Origin: Natrarchaeobaculum aegyptiacum
GTDB lineage: Archaea; Halobacteriota; Halobacteria; Halobacteriales; Natrialbaceae
Direction: 5' to 3'
DNA length: 64,000 nucleotides
NCBI RefSeq assembly: GCF_002156705.1
Contig: NZ_CP019893.1
Location: forward strand, 2,232,001-2,296,000
Both the position numbers and the translations under genes were made by a program. The notes below the pieces were generated by a model that saw nothing but the letters and a program-made list of their open reading frames with translations, was not told the DNA's origin and made no database searches. This document shows, in pieces, positions 35,528 to 44,637 of this stretch (position 1 is the stretch's first letter; each line of letters starts with the position of its first letter).

Positions 35528-36535
35528 ATGAACCGGAGAAGCTATCTTGCCGGGATAGGAGGCACTGGACTCGCGCTCGTGGCAGGTTGCGTCGGCGGCG
35601 AAAACAGGGCCGACCAGAGCATCACCGTCGCTGGCGGCGACCAGGGGAGCGGCGTCCACGGCGCAGCGACGGCAATCGAAGGGGTCGCCTCGGAGGAACT
35701 CGCAGATGTGACCCTGACCGTCCAGCAGACGTCCGGGACGCAGGAAAACCAGGTGCTACTTTCTCAAGGGCAGGCGGACGTCGGTCTGACGACCGCGTTC
35801 GACTACGAACTCGCTCAGAACGAGGAGGGATACTACGCCGACAACCCGCTCGAGAACAACCCGTCGCAGGGGTTCGACGTCATCCTCGCACACATCTACA
35901 TGCTCGCCCGCGAGGGAACCGGCATCGAAACCTACGACGATCTGATCGATCAGAACGTCTGGGCCTATCAGAGTGGCTCGTCGTTCCGGATCGTCGTCGA
36001 ATCGGCACTCGAGGAGATCGGTCTCTGGGACGAGATCTCCGTCACTGACATGCCACCGGACGACGTGGCAGGCGGACTCGAGGAGGGTCGAATCGACGCC
36101 GTCGCTGCTGCGGGCGCGAGTTACCAGTCGCTCGTTGGCTGGTCCTCGGAAGTGGACGCGCGGGTCGATATGCAACTCGTCGACTGGGACGACGACGTGG
36201 CCGACGGGATCGATGCTGCGATTCCGGGACGCCACGAACTGGTCGAGCCCTACGGCTGGGAAAATCAGAATTTCGATATGAGTGAGGTAGTATCAATTCC
36301 AGTTCATAACCACGTCTACTTCACCGAGGCCGTTTCGAACGACGTCGCATACGACCTGACGATGCTCGCCCACGAGAACGCCGAGCAGTTGCTGGATTCG
36401 TTCCCTGGACTGCTCGACCTCTCCGAGGCGGACCTGCTCACTGGCGGCATCCTCCCGGAGTATCCGATTCATCCGGGCGTCGCAGACGCGTACGAGGAAT
36501 TAGGTGTCTGGGACGACGACTGGACGACCGCCTAA
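35528..36535 (+). CDS. TAXI family TRAP transporter solute-binding lipoprotein
   Basis: A 335-residue extracellular binding protein. The N-terminus NRRSYLAGIGGTGLALVAGC carries an RR Tat motif and a lipobox (Cys21). The mature part has the TAXI pattern: ITVAGGDQGSGVHGAATAI, TSGTQENQVLLSQGQADVGLT, and a second lobe with VWAYQSGSSFRIVVESAL. TAXI proteins deliver C4-dicarboxylates, glutamate or related acids to a fused TRAP membrane unit, encoded here 6 bases downstream. Ligand unknown. Confidence 0.92.
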   Translation: MNRRSYLAGIGGTGLALVAGCVGGENRADQSITVAGGDQGSGVHGAATAIEGVASEELADVTLTVQQTSGTQENQVLLSQGQADVGLTTAFDYELAQNEEGYYADNPLENNPSQGFDVILAHIYMLAREGTGIETYDDLIDQNVWAYQSGSSFRIVVESALEEIGLWDEISVTDMPPDDVAGGLEEGRIDAVAAAGASYQSLVGWSSEVDARVDMQLVDWDDDVADGIDAAIPGRHELVEPYGWENQNFDMSEVVSIPVHNHVYFTEAVSNDVAYDLTMLAHENAEQLLDSFPGLLDLSEADLLTGGILPEYPIHPGVADAYEELGVWDDDWTTA

Positions 36536-36541
36536 CCCACG

Positions 36542-38482
36542 ATGGACCTCCACAGCAACGAATCGGATACCCTCTACAGAGCGGCCAGCGTGCTCTTCTG
36601 GATCGGGATCGCCTACTACGCGCTGGCGCTGCCGTTCGACGCCGCCCGGTTCGCGATCGCGTTCGTCGGCGGCTCGCTCGTGCTGTATCTCTACCCGAAG
36701 GTCGACAGGTCCCGGGTCGGGTACCTGAACGGCGGATTGCTGGTCGCGTCCGTCGTCACCACGGGGTACTTCTTCTATATGTACGAGGTGCTCAACGAAG
36801 CACGTATCGGCTGGAATACGACGCTCGATTACGTGCTGGCGACGATCCTGATCGCGATCGTGGTCTATCTGACCTACGTCGAGTACGGCTCGACGTTCCT
36901 GGCGGTGATTCTGGTCGGACTGGGTTACGCGTACTTCGGGCCGCTGTTTCCCTCGTGGCTGTACCACTCCGGACTCGGAATCGAACGACTCCTGCAGACG
37001 GGCCTGCTCAACATGACGGGAGTCTACGGGAACCTCACCCAGACGATGGGGATGTGGATCGCCCTGTTTCTCCTCTATGCGGGCCTCATACAGGGGTACG
37101 GAGGAATCGGGATCCTCATCAGGGCCTCACAGCGACTCTCGACGTACGTCAAGTCGGGGGTCGCACAGATGGCGGTGATCGCCAGCATCTTCGTCGGCTC
37201 GATCAACGGGAGCGCGACGGCGAATACCGCTATTACGGGCTCGATCACGATCGACGTGATGAAGCGAAACGGTCTCTCCGGCTCGAAGGCGGCGTCGATC
37301 GAGTCCGTCGCGTCCTCCGGTGGCCAGATCATGCCGCCAGTCATGGGTGCGGCGGCCTTTTTCATGGCGTCGCTGCTCGCGATCCCCTTCGTCGACGTCC
37401 TCGTCGCCGGCGTCATCCCCGCGCTCGTCTTCTACATCCCCGTCGTGATCGGCGTCCACTACGGAACGAAAGACCAGCTCTCGAGCGACGGGAGCGACCT
37501 GGCGGAGGCAGATACCGGGTCGATCGACGGCGCGGAGATTTCGCTCGTGAACGTCGTCGGGTTCGCGATTCCGTTCGCGCTGTTGATCTACCTGCTGGCG
37601 ATCGCCCAGTACGGCGTCATGTACTCGGCGCTGCTCACGGTCGTCGCGATGCTGACGTCGGGATTCGCGATGAACGTCGCACAGAATCCACCGCGCGAGG
37701 CGCTCTCTGCGTTCACCGCGAACACGGTCGACGGCGCCGTCATCGCAGCGAAGACGACTGCAGCGCTCACCATGATCATCGTCTCGATCAGCCTGATCGT
37801 CGAACTCTTCATGGCGACCGGTATCCCTTCGAAGATCGCCCTGGCGATCCTGCAGATCTCCGGCGGCGTCCTCGCCCTCGCGGTGATTCTGGCACTCGCG
37901 ATCTGCATCGTCATCGGCATGGGAATGCCTACCGGTGCCGCCTATTTGCTGGTCGCCGTCCTCGTTGCACCCACGCTGACCACGGAGTTCGGCGTCGCTG
38001 ACCTCGCCGCCCACTTCTTCGTCATGTACGGTGCCGTCCTCTCGGCGCTGACGCCACCGATCGCCGTCGGCGTCATCGTCGCCAGCGGGATCGCCGACTC
38101 GAGTTTCTGGGAGACGGCGAAGAAGTCGATCATCCTCGGCTTTCCGCTGTTTTTGCTCCCGGTCGTCTTCATCTTCCAGCCCGACATCGCTGCCGCGGAC
38201 CTGTCTGCGAGCCGGTTGCTCCTCGGGCTGAACGTGCTGGTCGGCATGATCGGCCTCTCCTACGCCCTGAATCGGCCGTTCGATCACGGTGACGGGCTCC
38301 CGGTCAACGGGTACGCACCCAGAGCTGCCCTCGCCGGACTCGGCCTCGTCTCGATCTTCTCGCCGGTGACGGCCGTCGCGTTCGTGACCTCCGTGCTCGT
38401 CCTGGCACTTCTGTTGTACCTCGAGACGCTCATCGGGGAGTCCGTCGACGGTGCGCTCTCGGAGGCCGGCTCACACCGGTAA
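36542..38482 (+). CDS. TRAP transporter fused permease (4TM-12TM)
   Basis: A 646-residue integral membrane protein. The N-terminal 130 residues match the small DctQ-like four-helix unit. The rest is the large DctM-like ion-coupled transporter with GSINGSATANTAITGSITIDVMKRNG, SSGGQIMPPVMGAAAFFMAS and MGMPTGAAYLLVAVLVAPT, the last two being family signatures. Fusion of the two units is usual for TAXI systems. It imports an acid solute using the sodium or proton gradient. An extra hydrophobic tail (about 560-630) follows the core. Confidence 0.92.
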   Translation: MDLHSNESDTLYRAASVLFWIGIAYYALALPFDAARFAIAFVGGSLVLYLYPKVDRSRVGYLNGGLLVASVVTTGYFFYMYEVLNEARIGWNTTLDYVLATILIAIVVYLTYVEYGSTFLAVILVGLGYAYFGPLFPSWLYHSGLGIERLLQTGLLNMTGVYGNLTQTMGMWIALFLLYAGLIQGYGGIGILIRASQRLSTYVKSGVAQMAVIASIFVGSINGSATANTAITGSITIDVMKRNGLSGSKAASIESVASSGGQIMPPVMGAAAFFMASLLAIPFVDVLVAGVIPALVFYIPVVIGVHYGTKDQLSSDGSDLAEADTGSIDGAEISLVNVVGFAIPFALLIYLLAIAQYGVMYSALLTVVAMLTSGFAMNVAQNPPREALSAFTANTVDGAVIAAKTTAALTMIIVSISLIVELFMATGIPSKIALAILQISGGVLALAVILALAICIVIGMGMPTGAAYLLVAVLVAPTLTTEFGVADLAAHFFVMYGAVLSALTPPIAVGVIVASGIADSSFWETAKKSIILGFPLFLLPVVFIFQPDIAAADLSASRLLLGLNVLVGMIGLSYALNRPFDHGDGLPVNGYAPRAALAGLGLVSIFSPVTAVAFVTSVLVLALLLYLETLIGESVDGALSEAGSHR

Positions 38483-38800
38483 CTGGCGAGGCCCTGACGG
38501 TCTCTCTTCGACCGCCCGAGCGCAAATCCTGTGGGTCCCGGCGTTCGAGCGCGAACTCCGCCGGGTCTCGGCTTTTCCGGTGGCTGGTTTCGGGCTGGTA
38601 AAAGAAACGTCCGGTCGGACACGAGATCGATACGCATAGGACTAAATATCAAATACAATATTATAATTGGAAATTGGTATATGTGGTACATATCTAATCC
38701 ATTCCGGGCCGCTCGAACTGCCACGGCCAACACAACGCTGACCGCCCCGTGGAACGGCAGCACTTAAGTCGCCTCCCCGAATCGTTTCCTACCTGTCACT
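38483..38800. other. 318-bp intergenic region with strongly AT-rich patch
   Basis: It separates the TRAP operon from the ABC exporter. Bases 38641-38700 are mostly A and T in an otherwise GC-rich region and contain the dyad ATATGT-GGT-ACATAT (38679-38693) and AATAT/ATATT words at 38645-38662. The AT-rich block may combine a terminator for the TRAP transcript with promoter or operator elements. ACTTAAG at 38761-38767, about 36 bases before 38801, is a closer TATA candidate for the exporter. Confidence 0.6.
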
Positions 38801-39565
38801 ATGCCCTCCGGTTCACTCGCGATCGATGCCGACGGGTTGACCAAGCGCTTTGGCTCGGCGACAGTCGTCGACGGCGTCGACCTCGCGGTCCCGCGCGGTT
38901 CGGTCTACGGTTTCCTCGGTCCCAACGGAGCCGGCAAGACCACGACCATGCGGATGCTGACGACGCTCACGCGGCCGACGGCGGGGACGGCTTCGATCGA
39001 CGGCGCACCGATCACCGACCGTGACGCCGTTCGGGACCGCATCGGCTACCTCCCCGAGACGCCGCCGGTCTTCGACGAACTCACCGGCCTCGAGCAGCTC
39101 CAGTACGTCGCTCGCCTGCGGGACGTTCCCGGCGAGACCGCCGCCGAACGCATCGATTACTGGCTCGAGCGGTTCGACCTCGCCGACGACGCTGGCAAGC
39201 GGATCGGCGACTACTCGAAGGGGATGACCCAGAAGATCGGCCTCGTGGGCGCGCTCGTCCACGAACCCGCGGTGATCTTCCTCGACGAGCCGACCAGCGG
39301 CCTCGATCCACGTGCCGCCCGGACCGTGATCGACGCCATCGCGGAGATGGCCGCTGCCGGCCACACCGTCTTCCTCTCGACGCACATCCTCCCCGTCGTC
39401 GAGGAACTCGCAGACGTCGTCGGCGTCCTCGCCGACGGCTACCTCGTCGCCGAGGGGCCACCCGACGAACTGACCGCTCAGCTCGAGCAGGGCGGGGATT
39501 CGACGCTCGAGGACGTCTTCCTCGCGGTGACGACCGACCACGGCTCGCGAGCCCGGCAGGTATGA
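38801..39565 (+). CDS. ABC exporter ATP-binding protein
   Basis: A 254-residue ABC ATPase of the CcmA/NatA type. Walker A is GPNGAGKTTT, the signature is YSKGMTQKIGL and Walker B is VIFLDEPTSGLD, with an STH switch. Such ATPases pair with large multi-helix permeases for export of drugs, lipids or ions. It overlaps the permease gene by 4 bases (ATGA at 39562-39565). Substrate unknown. Confidence 0.92.
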   Translation: MPSGSLAIDADGLTKRFGSATVVDGVDLAVPRGSVYGFLGPNGAGKTTTMRMLTTLTRPTAGTASIDGAPITDRDAVRDRIGYLPETPPVFDELTGLEQLQYVARLRDVPGETAAERIDYWLERFDLADDAGKRIGDYSKGMTQKIGLVGALVHEPAVIFLDEPTSGLDPRAARTVIDAIAEMAAAGHTVFLSTHILPVVEELADVVGVLADGYLVAEGPPDELTAQLEQGGDSTLEDVFLAVTTDHGSRARQV

Positions 39566-41223
39566 GCACGGACTGGGACGAATGCGCCGGTGGGCGACGG
39601 CGCTCGAGACTCCCCGATCCCGGGGAGACGTGGGTGATCGCTCGAACCGAACTCAGGCGGCGCTGGCGCGCGCTGCTCGACGAGGAGTTGCAGTTCGTCG
39701 CGACGCTGCTCGTCGTCTTGCTGTTCGGCACGTTCTCGCTGTTCGGCCCGGTTGCGGCCTTCGGTGCTGGTCTCGGCGTCCGCTCGGGTGACGCGGGATC
39801 GCCGATCGACTGGGTTCGCCTCGCGCTCGTCACCGTCTGGCTAATCCTCGCCGGGATCGTCGCCTATCGCGGCTACGCGAACACGCTTCGTCCGGATCGA
39901 CTCGACGGGATGCTGACGACGGTCTCGCCTCGAGAACTGCTCGGCGGGGTCGTCCTCGCGGAGGGGCTGACGTGGGGCGGGCCAGCGGTGGCCTACGGGC
40001 TGGTGCTCGTGCTCGCGTTCGCCGTCGGGGCTGGCTCGCCGTTGGCGATCCCCGCCGCCACCGTCGCGCTCCTGGCGACCGTGGTCACGGCGGTGATTTC
40101 GGGATTTCTCCTCGCGCTCGCTGTTCGGAACGCCGGCGTCCGGTCGCCGCTGCTCACCCGACTTCGAACGCCGATGTTCGCCGTGCTCGCCGTCGGCTAC
40201 GTCTGGGTGTTCGCCTCCGGGAGCTTCGACGCCGTGTTCGGTCCCATTCTGCAGATCCTCGAGCCGACGCCGGTGGGCTGGCTCGCCGACCTGGCGATGG
40301 TCGGCACCGATCCCGACGCGTCGGCCGTCCGCGGCGTCGGTGCTATCGTGGTGACCGCGGTTTACGTGCTCGGGATGACGGTCACGTTACCTCGGCTGGC
40401 CGCGTGGCTCTGGTACGCCGATGGCGTCCACGTCGAACGCGGCGGCGACGCTTCCGTCGACGAACTCGAGGAGGAAGGGCGGCTCACCCGGCTGGTGTCG
40501 CGGCCGGTCGTCGGCGTCGCCGTGGCCGACTGGAAGCGAGCGCGTCGGGCCCCGATCACCCTCTCGTTCGTCCTCTACCCGCTGATCGTGTTGATCAACC
40601 CGATCGCGACGGTCGTCCAGACCGGCACCGTCGGTGGCTCGTTTCCCCTCTGGATCGTCCTCTGTGGGGCCTGGGTCACGGGTGCGGCGTTTACACTCAA
40701 CGTCGTCGGGAACGAAGGTGGCGTCCTCCCGACGACGGTGCTCTCGGCGGATCCGGGACGGGCACTCGTCGTCGGCCACACCCTCGCTGGCGTGGGGCTG
40801 TTCGGAACGGCGACGATCGTGGCGACGGTCGTGCTCGGAATCGCGAGTCCACACCCCTCGACGACGGTCGCGACCCTCACGCTGAGCGCGGTCGTCCTCG
40901 TCGCCTGCGCCGGGCCGCTCGCCACCGGTATCGGGACGGTGTTTCCCCGGCTCGAGTCGGTCACGATCGGCCGGAACACGGAGGCGATCGTCCCGAGTAA
41001 CTTTGCCTTCGCGGGCTACTCGATCGTCCTCCTGGGCTGTGCGTTGCCAGCGATCCTCGCACACACCGGCGTCATCGGCGGGTGGCTGGCGTCGGCTTTC
41101 GGAACGCCGGTCTGGGTCGTCGGCCTCGGTGGAACGGCCGTGACGGCGCTGCTGGTCGGGACGGGTGCCGTGCTGTCGGCTCGCCACGCGATTGGTGCCG
41201 TCGAGTCACACCGGCTCGAATAA
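39562..41223 (+). CDS. ABC exporter membrane protein
   Basis: A 553-residue protein with roughly 12 hydrophobic segments and little soluble domain. It follows and overlaps its ATPase partner, matching haloarchaeal two-gene exporters of unknown substrate. Recognisable stretches are LDGMLTTVSPRELLGGVVLAEG and VGNEGGVLPTTVLSADPGRAL, which resemble the cytoplasmic coupling regions of ABC-2-type permeases. The stop lies 9 bases from the convergent pyrD stop. Confidence 0.85.
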   Translation: MSTDWDECAGGRRRSRLPDPGETWVIARTELRRRWRALLDEELQFVATLLVVLLFGTFSLFGPVAAFGAGLGVRSGDAGSPIDWVRLALVTVWLILAGIVAYRGYANTLRPDRLDGMLTTVSPRELLGGVVLAEGLTWGGPAVAYGLVLVLAFAVGAGSPLAIPAATVALLATVVTAVISGFLLALAVRNAGVRSPLLTRLRTPMFAVLAVGYVWVFASGSFDAVFGPILQILEPTPVGWLADLAMVGTDPDASAVRGVGAIVVTAVYVLGMTVTLPRLAAWLWYADGVHVERGGDASVDELEEEGRLTRLVSRPVVGVAVADWKRARRAPITLSFVLYPLIVLINPIATVVQTGTVGGSFPLWIVLCGAWVTGAAFTLNVVGNEGGVLPTTVLSADPGRALVVGHTLAGVGLFGTATIVATVVLGIASPHPSTTVATLTLSAVVLVACAGPLATGIGTVFPRLESVTIGRNTEAIVPSNFAFAGYSIVLLGCALPAILAHTGVIGGWLASAFGTPVWVVGLGGTAVTALLVGTGAVLSARHAIGAVESHRLE

Positions 41224-41232
41224 CGACTGAAG

Positions 41233-42303
41233 CTACTCGAGGTCCGCGCCCACGGCTTCCTCGACCGAGCGGAACCCGTCGCGCTCGAGCAAGGTCACGA
41301 GGCCGCGATTGATCCGGCTCGCGGTCGCGGGGCCGCCGTAGACGAATCCGGTGTACAGTTGCACGAGCGACGCGCCGGCGCGGATCTTCGCGTAGGCGCT
41401 GCCGGCCGAATCGACGCCGCCGACGCCGACGATCGGCAGGTTGCCGTCGGTGTGTTCGGCGATCGTTCGAACGACCTCGGTCGAGCGGTCCTCGATCGGC
41501 TTGCCGCTCAGGCCACCCCACTCGTCGCGTTCGGGCGAGTCGAGTCCCTCCCGGCTCGTCGAGGTGTTCGTCGCGACGATGCCGTCGAGCTCGAGATCGA
41601 CCACGACGTCGACCAGTTCCCGAACCGAGTCGGCCGGCGCGTCGGGGCCGATCTTCACCAGTAGCGGGAGGTCGCGGTCGTTCTCGGCCTCGAGGGTCTC
41701 GAAGACCGCTCGAAGGTGCTCCGGGGAACTCTCGTCGAACGAGTCGGGCGTGTTCGGACAGGAGACGTTGACGACGACGTAGTCCGCGAACGGCGAGAGC
41801 CGGTCGAACACGCGCCGGTAGTCCTCGATGGCTTCCTCCTCGCTCGAGGTGTTCATCTTCCCGACGTTGACTCCGAGGGGGACGTCGGGGACGCCGTCGG
41901 TCTCGAGTCGGGCCTTGACGCGTTCCATCCCCTGACCGTTGAAGCCCATCCGGTTGATCATTCCTTCGTCTTCCCGGAGGCGGAAGAGTCGCGGGCGCTC
42001 GTTACCGACCTGCGGATACGGCGTGACGGTGCCGATTTCGGCGAAGCCAAAACCCAGCGCCTCGAGTGCGTGGGTGACTTCGGCGTTCTTGTCGAATCCA
42101 GCCGCCACGCCCACTGGGTTCGGAAACTGGTGCCCGAGGAGGTCGACCTCGAGTGCCGGATGGTCGTACCGGTAGGCCCTGCGGAGAGCCCACCGCGTCG
42201 GTCGCGTCGACTGGGCGGCCCGCAGCGCGCGCTTGCCGAGGTCGTGGGCCGTCTCCGGCGGGAGCGCGAACGCGAGGGGCCGAACCCGCGAGTACAGCGT
42301 CAT
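41233..42303 (-). CDS. pyrD: Quinone-dependent dihydroorotate dehydrogenase
   Basis: A 356-residue class 2 enzyme oxidising dihydroorotate to orotate with FMN and passing electrons to quinone at the membrane. Motifs are VGVAAGFDKNAEVTHAL, FGFAEIGTVTPYPQ, VNVSCPNTPD with the catalytic Ser region, VKIGPDAP, VATNTSTSREGL, IEDRSTEV, GVGGVDSAGSAY and LVQLYTGFVYGG. The N-terminal helix region needed for quinone access (about 1-45) is present, which separates it from class 1. It is monocistronic; pyrC lies elsewhere in the window. Confidence 0.95.
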   Translation of the reverse strand: MTLYSRVRPLAFALPPETAHDLGKRALRAAQSTRPTRWALRRAYRYDHPALEVDLLGHQFPNPVGVAAGFDKNAEVTHALEALGFGFAEIGTVTPYPQVGNERPRLFRLREDEGMINRMGFNGQGMERVKARLETDGVPDVPLGVNVGKMNTSSEEEAIEDYRRVFDRLSPFADYVVVNVSCPNTPDSFDESSPEHLRAVFETLEAENDRDLPLLVKIGPDAPADSVRELVDVVVDLELDGIVATNTSTSREGLDSPERDEWGGLSGKPIEDRSTEVVRTIAEHTDGNLPIVGVGGVDSAGSAYAKIRAGASLVQLYTGFVYGGPATASRINRGLVTLLERDGFRSVEEAVGADLE

Positions 42304-42476
42304 TGCCGGGGGATGGAACCGACGGGTGGTAAACGTCTCGACACCAGTCTCCAGTTCGGTACTGCTGTAACTGCCCCGTCGCCGTTCGGCCCTCGAGTTC
42401 TATCGTTCGATTTCGGCTAGGGGTCAATTATATTCCAATCTCCCCGCATACCATGATTATTGAAAGAGAATAGGGG

Positions 42477-42778
42477 ACGAGAACACCCCGAACGCTCGCA
42501 GTCCGTTCGCGGTCGTTCGGGCGGATGTCCTCGAAGGCTCGGATAGGGCCGCCCGAGCGGCCGCCATCGGACTCACGGGTCGTTACGCTCCCCGTTCGCC
42601 TCCCGCGGTTCTCGCTTCGCTACGAACCGCGCGTACTTCGCCCTTTCAATCCACCAGGCCCGCAGTCAGCCTCCCCTCTCCCGAGTCACGCGTCGATGGG
42701 CGAGCCAGGGGCTTTCGAGGTGTTCTCGATCGATTCCCCATCTGATCGAGTACAGACAATATCTCGAATACCGACAAA
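42477..42778. repeat. Dispersed intergenic repeat, copy B
   Basis: Shorter copy of the element at 10971-11499, in opposite orientation. Shared blocks are the acgagaaca end, the hairpin region 42509-42564, CCCTTTCAATCCACCAGG at 42641-42658, and the end block from GGGGCTTTCGAGGTGT to CGAGTACAGA with an AT-rich tail. Filler between blocks differs from copy A. It fills the 520-base gap between pyrD and the ZIP gene, which otherwise holds only their promoter sides. Confidence 0.7.
42509..42564. repeat. Hairpin of repeat copy B with compensatory changes
   Basis: GCGGTCGTTCGGGCGG (42509-42524) pairs with CCGCCCGAGCGGCCGC (42549-42564). Relative to copy A, one A-T pair has become G-C through changes on both arms, and two A-to-G changes on one arm turn U-A pairs into G-U pairs in RNA, so the stem is preserved. 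Confidence 0.8.
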
Positions 42779-42823
42779 ACGTCGACAGAAGTGAGAGACG
42801 ACTAGCCGATATCTGTCTCACGA

Positions 42824-43621
42824 TCAGACGGCCAGGACGGTGTCGACGACCAGCATGAGCGCGAAGCCGACGACGAACGTGACCGTCGCGGTGTCGGCGT
42901 AGCCGTGACCGTGACTCGAGGGTACCAGTTCCCGGAAGACCACGGCGATCATGGCACCGGCTGCGAAGCCGGCGGCGACGGGGAAGAGGCCGGTGACGGT
43001 GGCGACGAGGACGAAACCGACCGCTGCAGCGATCGGTTCCGGAACGCCACCCGAAAGCGTCGTGTAGAGGACGGTTTTCGCGTTCGAGACGCCGGCTCGA
43101 GCGGCGGGGACGGCCATCGCGAACCCGTCGGGGACGTTCTGGACGGCGATCGCGGTCGCGATGGCGATGCCGAGGCCGGTCTCGCCGCTGGCGAACGCGA
43201 TGCCGACGGCGAGGCCCTCGGGGACGTTGTGGATGGTGACGGCGCTGCCGACGAGTAGTGCGCGGCGGCGGTCGTCTGCTGGCGGTGACTCTTCACTCGA
43301 CTCACCCTCGAGTATCGCCGTCCCCTCGAGTCGTTCACCGCGAAACCGAAGGTGGAGGTGCGGGAGTGCGGCGTTGGCCACGAGGAGAAACCCGGTCCCC
43401 AGGAAGAGGCCAGCGACGACCTCGAGCGGCGTTCCAAACTCGAGGCCGGGGACGAGGAGTGCGAAGACGGCCGCGCCGACCATGACGCCGGCAGCAAAGC
43501 CCACCGCGCCGTCGTAGACGCGATGGCTCACGCGGTCGGCGTAGATCGTTGGGAGCGCCCCGAGACCGGTCGCACAGCCGGCAACGAGCGCAACGGCGAC
43601 GACGGTTCCGAGGGAGGTCAC
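42824..43621 (-). CDS. ZIP family metal cation transporter
   Basis: A 265-residue membrane protein with about eight helices. The metal-translocating helix IV-V motif is plain: TIHNVPEGLAVGIAFAS and AVQNVPDGFAMAVP, with a polar His/Glu-containing loop between helices III and IV. ZIP proteins move Zn2+, Fe2+ or related ions into the cytoplasm. It is most like the GufA-type subgroup. It is divergent from tenA, with a short shared upstream region. Confidence 0.92.
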   Translation of the reverse strand: MTSLGTVVAVALVAGCATGLGALPTIYADRVSHRVYDGAVGFAAGVMVGAAVFALLVPGLEFGTPLEVVAGLFLGTGFLLVANAALPHLHLRFRGERLEGTAILEGESSEESPPADDRRRALLVGSAVTIHNVPEGLAVGIAFASGETGLGIAIATAIAVQNVPDGFAMAVPAARAGVSNAKTVLYTTLSGGVPEPIAAAVGFVLVATVTGLFPVAAGFAAGAMIAVVFRELVPSSHGHGYADTATVTFVVGFALMLVVDTVLAV

Positions 43622-43710
43622 GGTGGACCGTCACTACGGAATGACAAATAGCCGTCTCTCACCAGTTCTCACGAAATACAGGTGTATAATCGACTTGTAC
43701 CAGTAGATTG

Positions 43711-43716
43711 TATACT
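43711..43716 (+). promoter_or_regulatory. TATA box of the tenA-like gene
   Basis: TATACT about 28 bases upstream of the ATG at 43739 fits a leaderless transcript and decides that start over the in-frame ATG at 43682. No thi-box-like riboswitch is visible. Confidence 0.65.
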
Positions 43717-43738
43717 GTCGAGTACTGTGGGTACACTG

Positions 43739-44407
43739 ATGACGTTCAGTGATCAACTCCTCGCAGAAGGCGAGGACGTCTGGGAGGCACAGAAGGCACA
43801 CCCGTTCGTGACGGAACTGGCCGCCGGCACGCTCGAGGAGGCAGCGTTTCGCCACTGGGTCGAACAGGATTACCGCTACCTGCTCGATTACGCCCGACTA
43901 TTCTCCATCGCGGGCGCGAAAGCGCGCGACGAGGAGACGATGACGCACTTGCTCGGCGTCAGTCACGAGGTGCTCGACCACGAGATGGACCTCCACCGCG
44001 AGTTCGCGGCCGACTACGGGATCAGCAGGGAGGAACTCGAGGCAGTCGAGAAGGCTCCGACCTGCGTCGCCTACACGAACTTCCTCCTGCGGACCGCCTA
44101 CGAGGGGTCGATCGCCGAAATCGCGGCGGCGCTTTACCCCTGCATGCAGGGTTACCTCGACGTCGCCGATCACATGGCCGCCCTCGCCGAGGACCTCGAG
44201 GAGAATCCATACGCGCCGTTCATCGAGATGTACACGAGCGAGGAGTTCCGCGAGGCCGCCGACTGGTGTGCGACGTTCGTCGACGAGTGCGGCGAGCGCT
44301 ACCCCGGCGAACGCGAGGCGATGACCGAGGCGTTCCTCACCAGCGCGAAACTCGAGTACCGGTTCTGGGAGATGGCCTACACGCTCGAGGGCTGGGAGCT
44401 TCCGTAG
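43739..44407 (+). CDS. tenA: TenA family thiaminase II / aminopyrimidine aminohydrolase
   Basis: A 222-residue all-helical protein that hydrolyses the aminopyrimidine fragment of degraded thiamin for salvage. Characteristic parts are FVTELAAGTLEEAAFRHWVE, QDYRYLLDYARLFSIAGAKA, AALYPCMQGYLDVA with the active-site Cys, and the C-terminal WCATFVDEC with the catalytic Glu. Length is as expected for the family. It is a single-gene unit; no thiamin synthesis gene is adjacent. Confidence 0.93.
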   Translation: MTFSDQLLAEGEDVWEAQKAHPFVTELAAGTLEEAAFRHWVEQDYRYLLDYARLFSIAGAKARDEETMTHLLGVSHEVLDHEMDLHREFAADYGISREELEAVEKAPTCVAYTNFLLRTAYEGSIAEIAAALYPCMQGYLDVADHMAALAEDLEENPYAPFIEMYTSEEFREAADWCATFVDECGERYPGEREAMTEAFLTSAKLEYRFWEMAYTLEGWELP

Positions 44408-44637
44408 GCTGTGAGAAAGTCGATTTTTGCAGCCGTGCCCACGGTTTCTGCTTCTCGATACCGTGTCACTCGAAAACAAGTCACATCGGCGAACGGTCGA
44501 TCGGCCAGCACAGTCATAAGCGATGATTACAAACTGAACGACGACACACCCCCATCGCGGCACACGTGACGATGACGAGACGAGAGAGTGCGGTCCGGAA
44601 CTCGCCGGCGGCGTAGCCGCTGGCCCTGCTATCGACA

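Noticed and set aside
43622-43738. TPP riboswitch upstream of tenA
   Set aside because: The TATA box is 28 bases from the start codon, leaving no leader RNA for a riboswitch.
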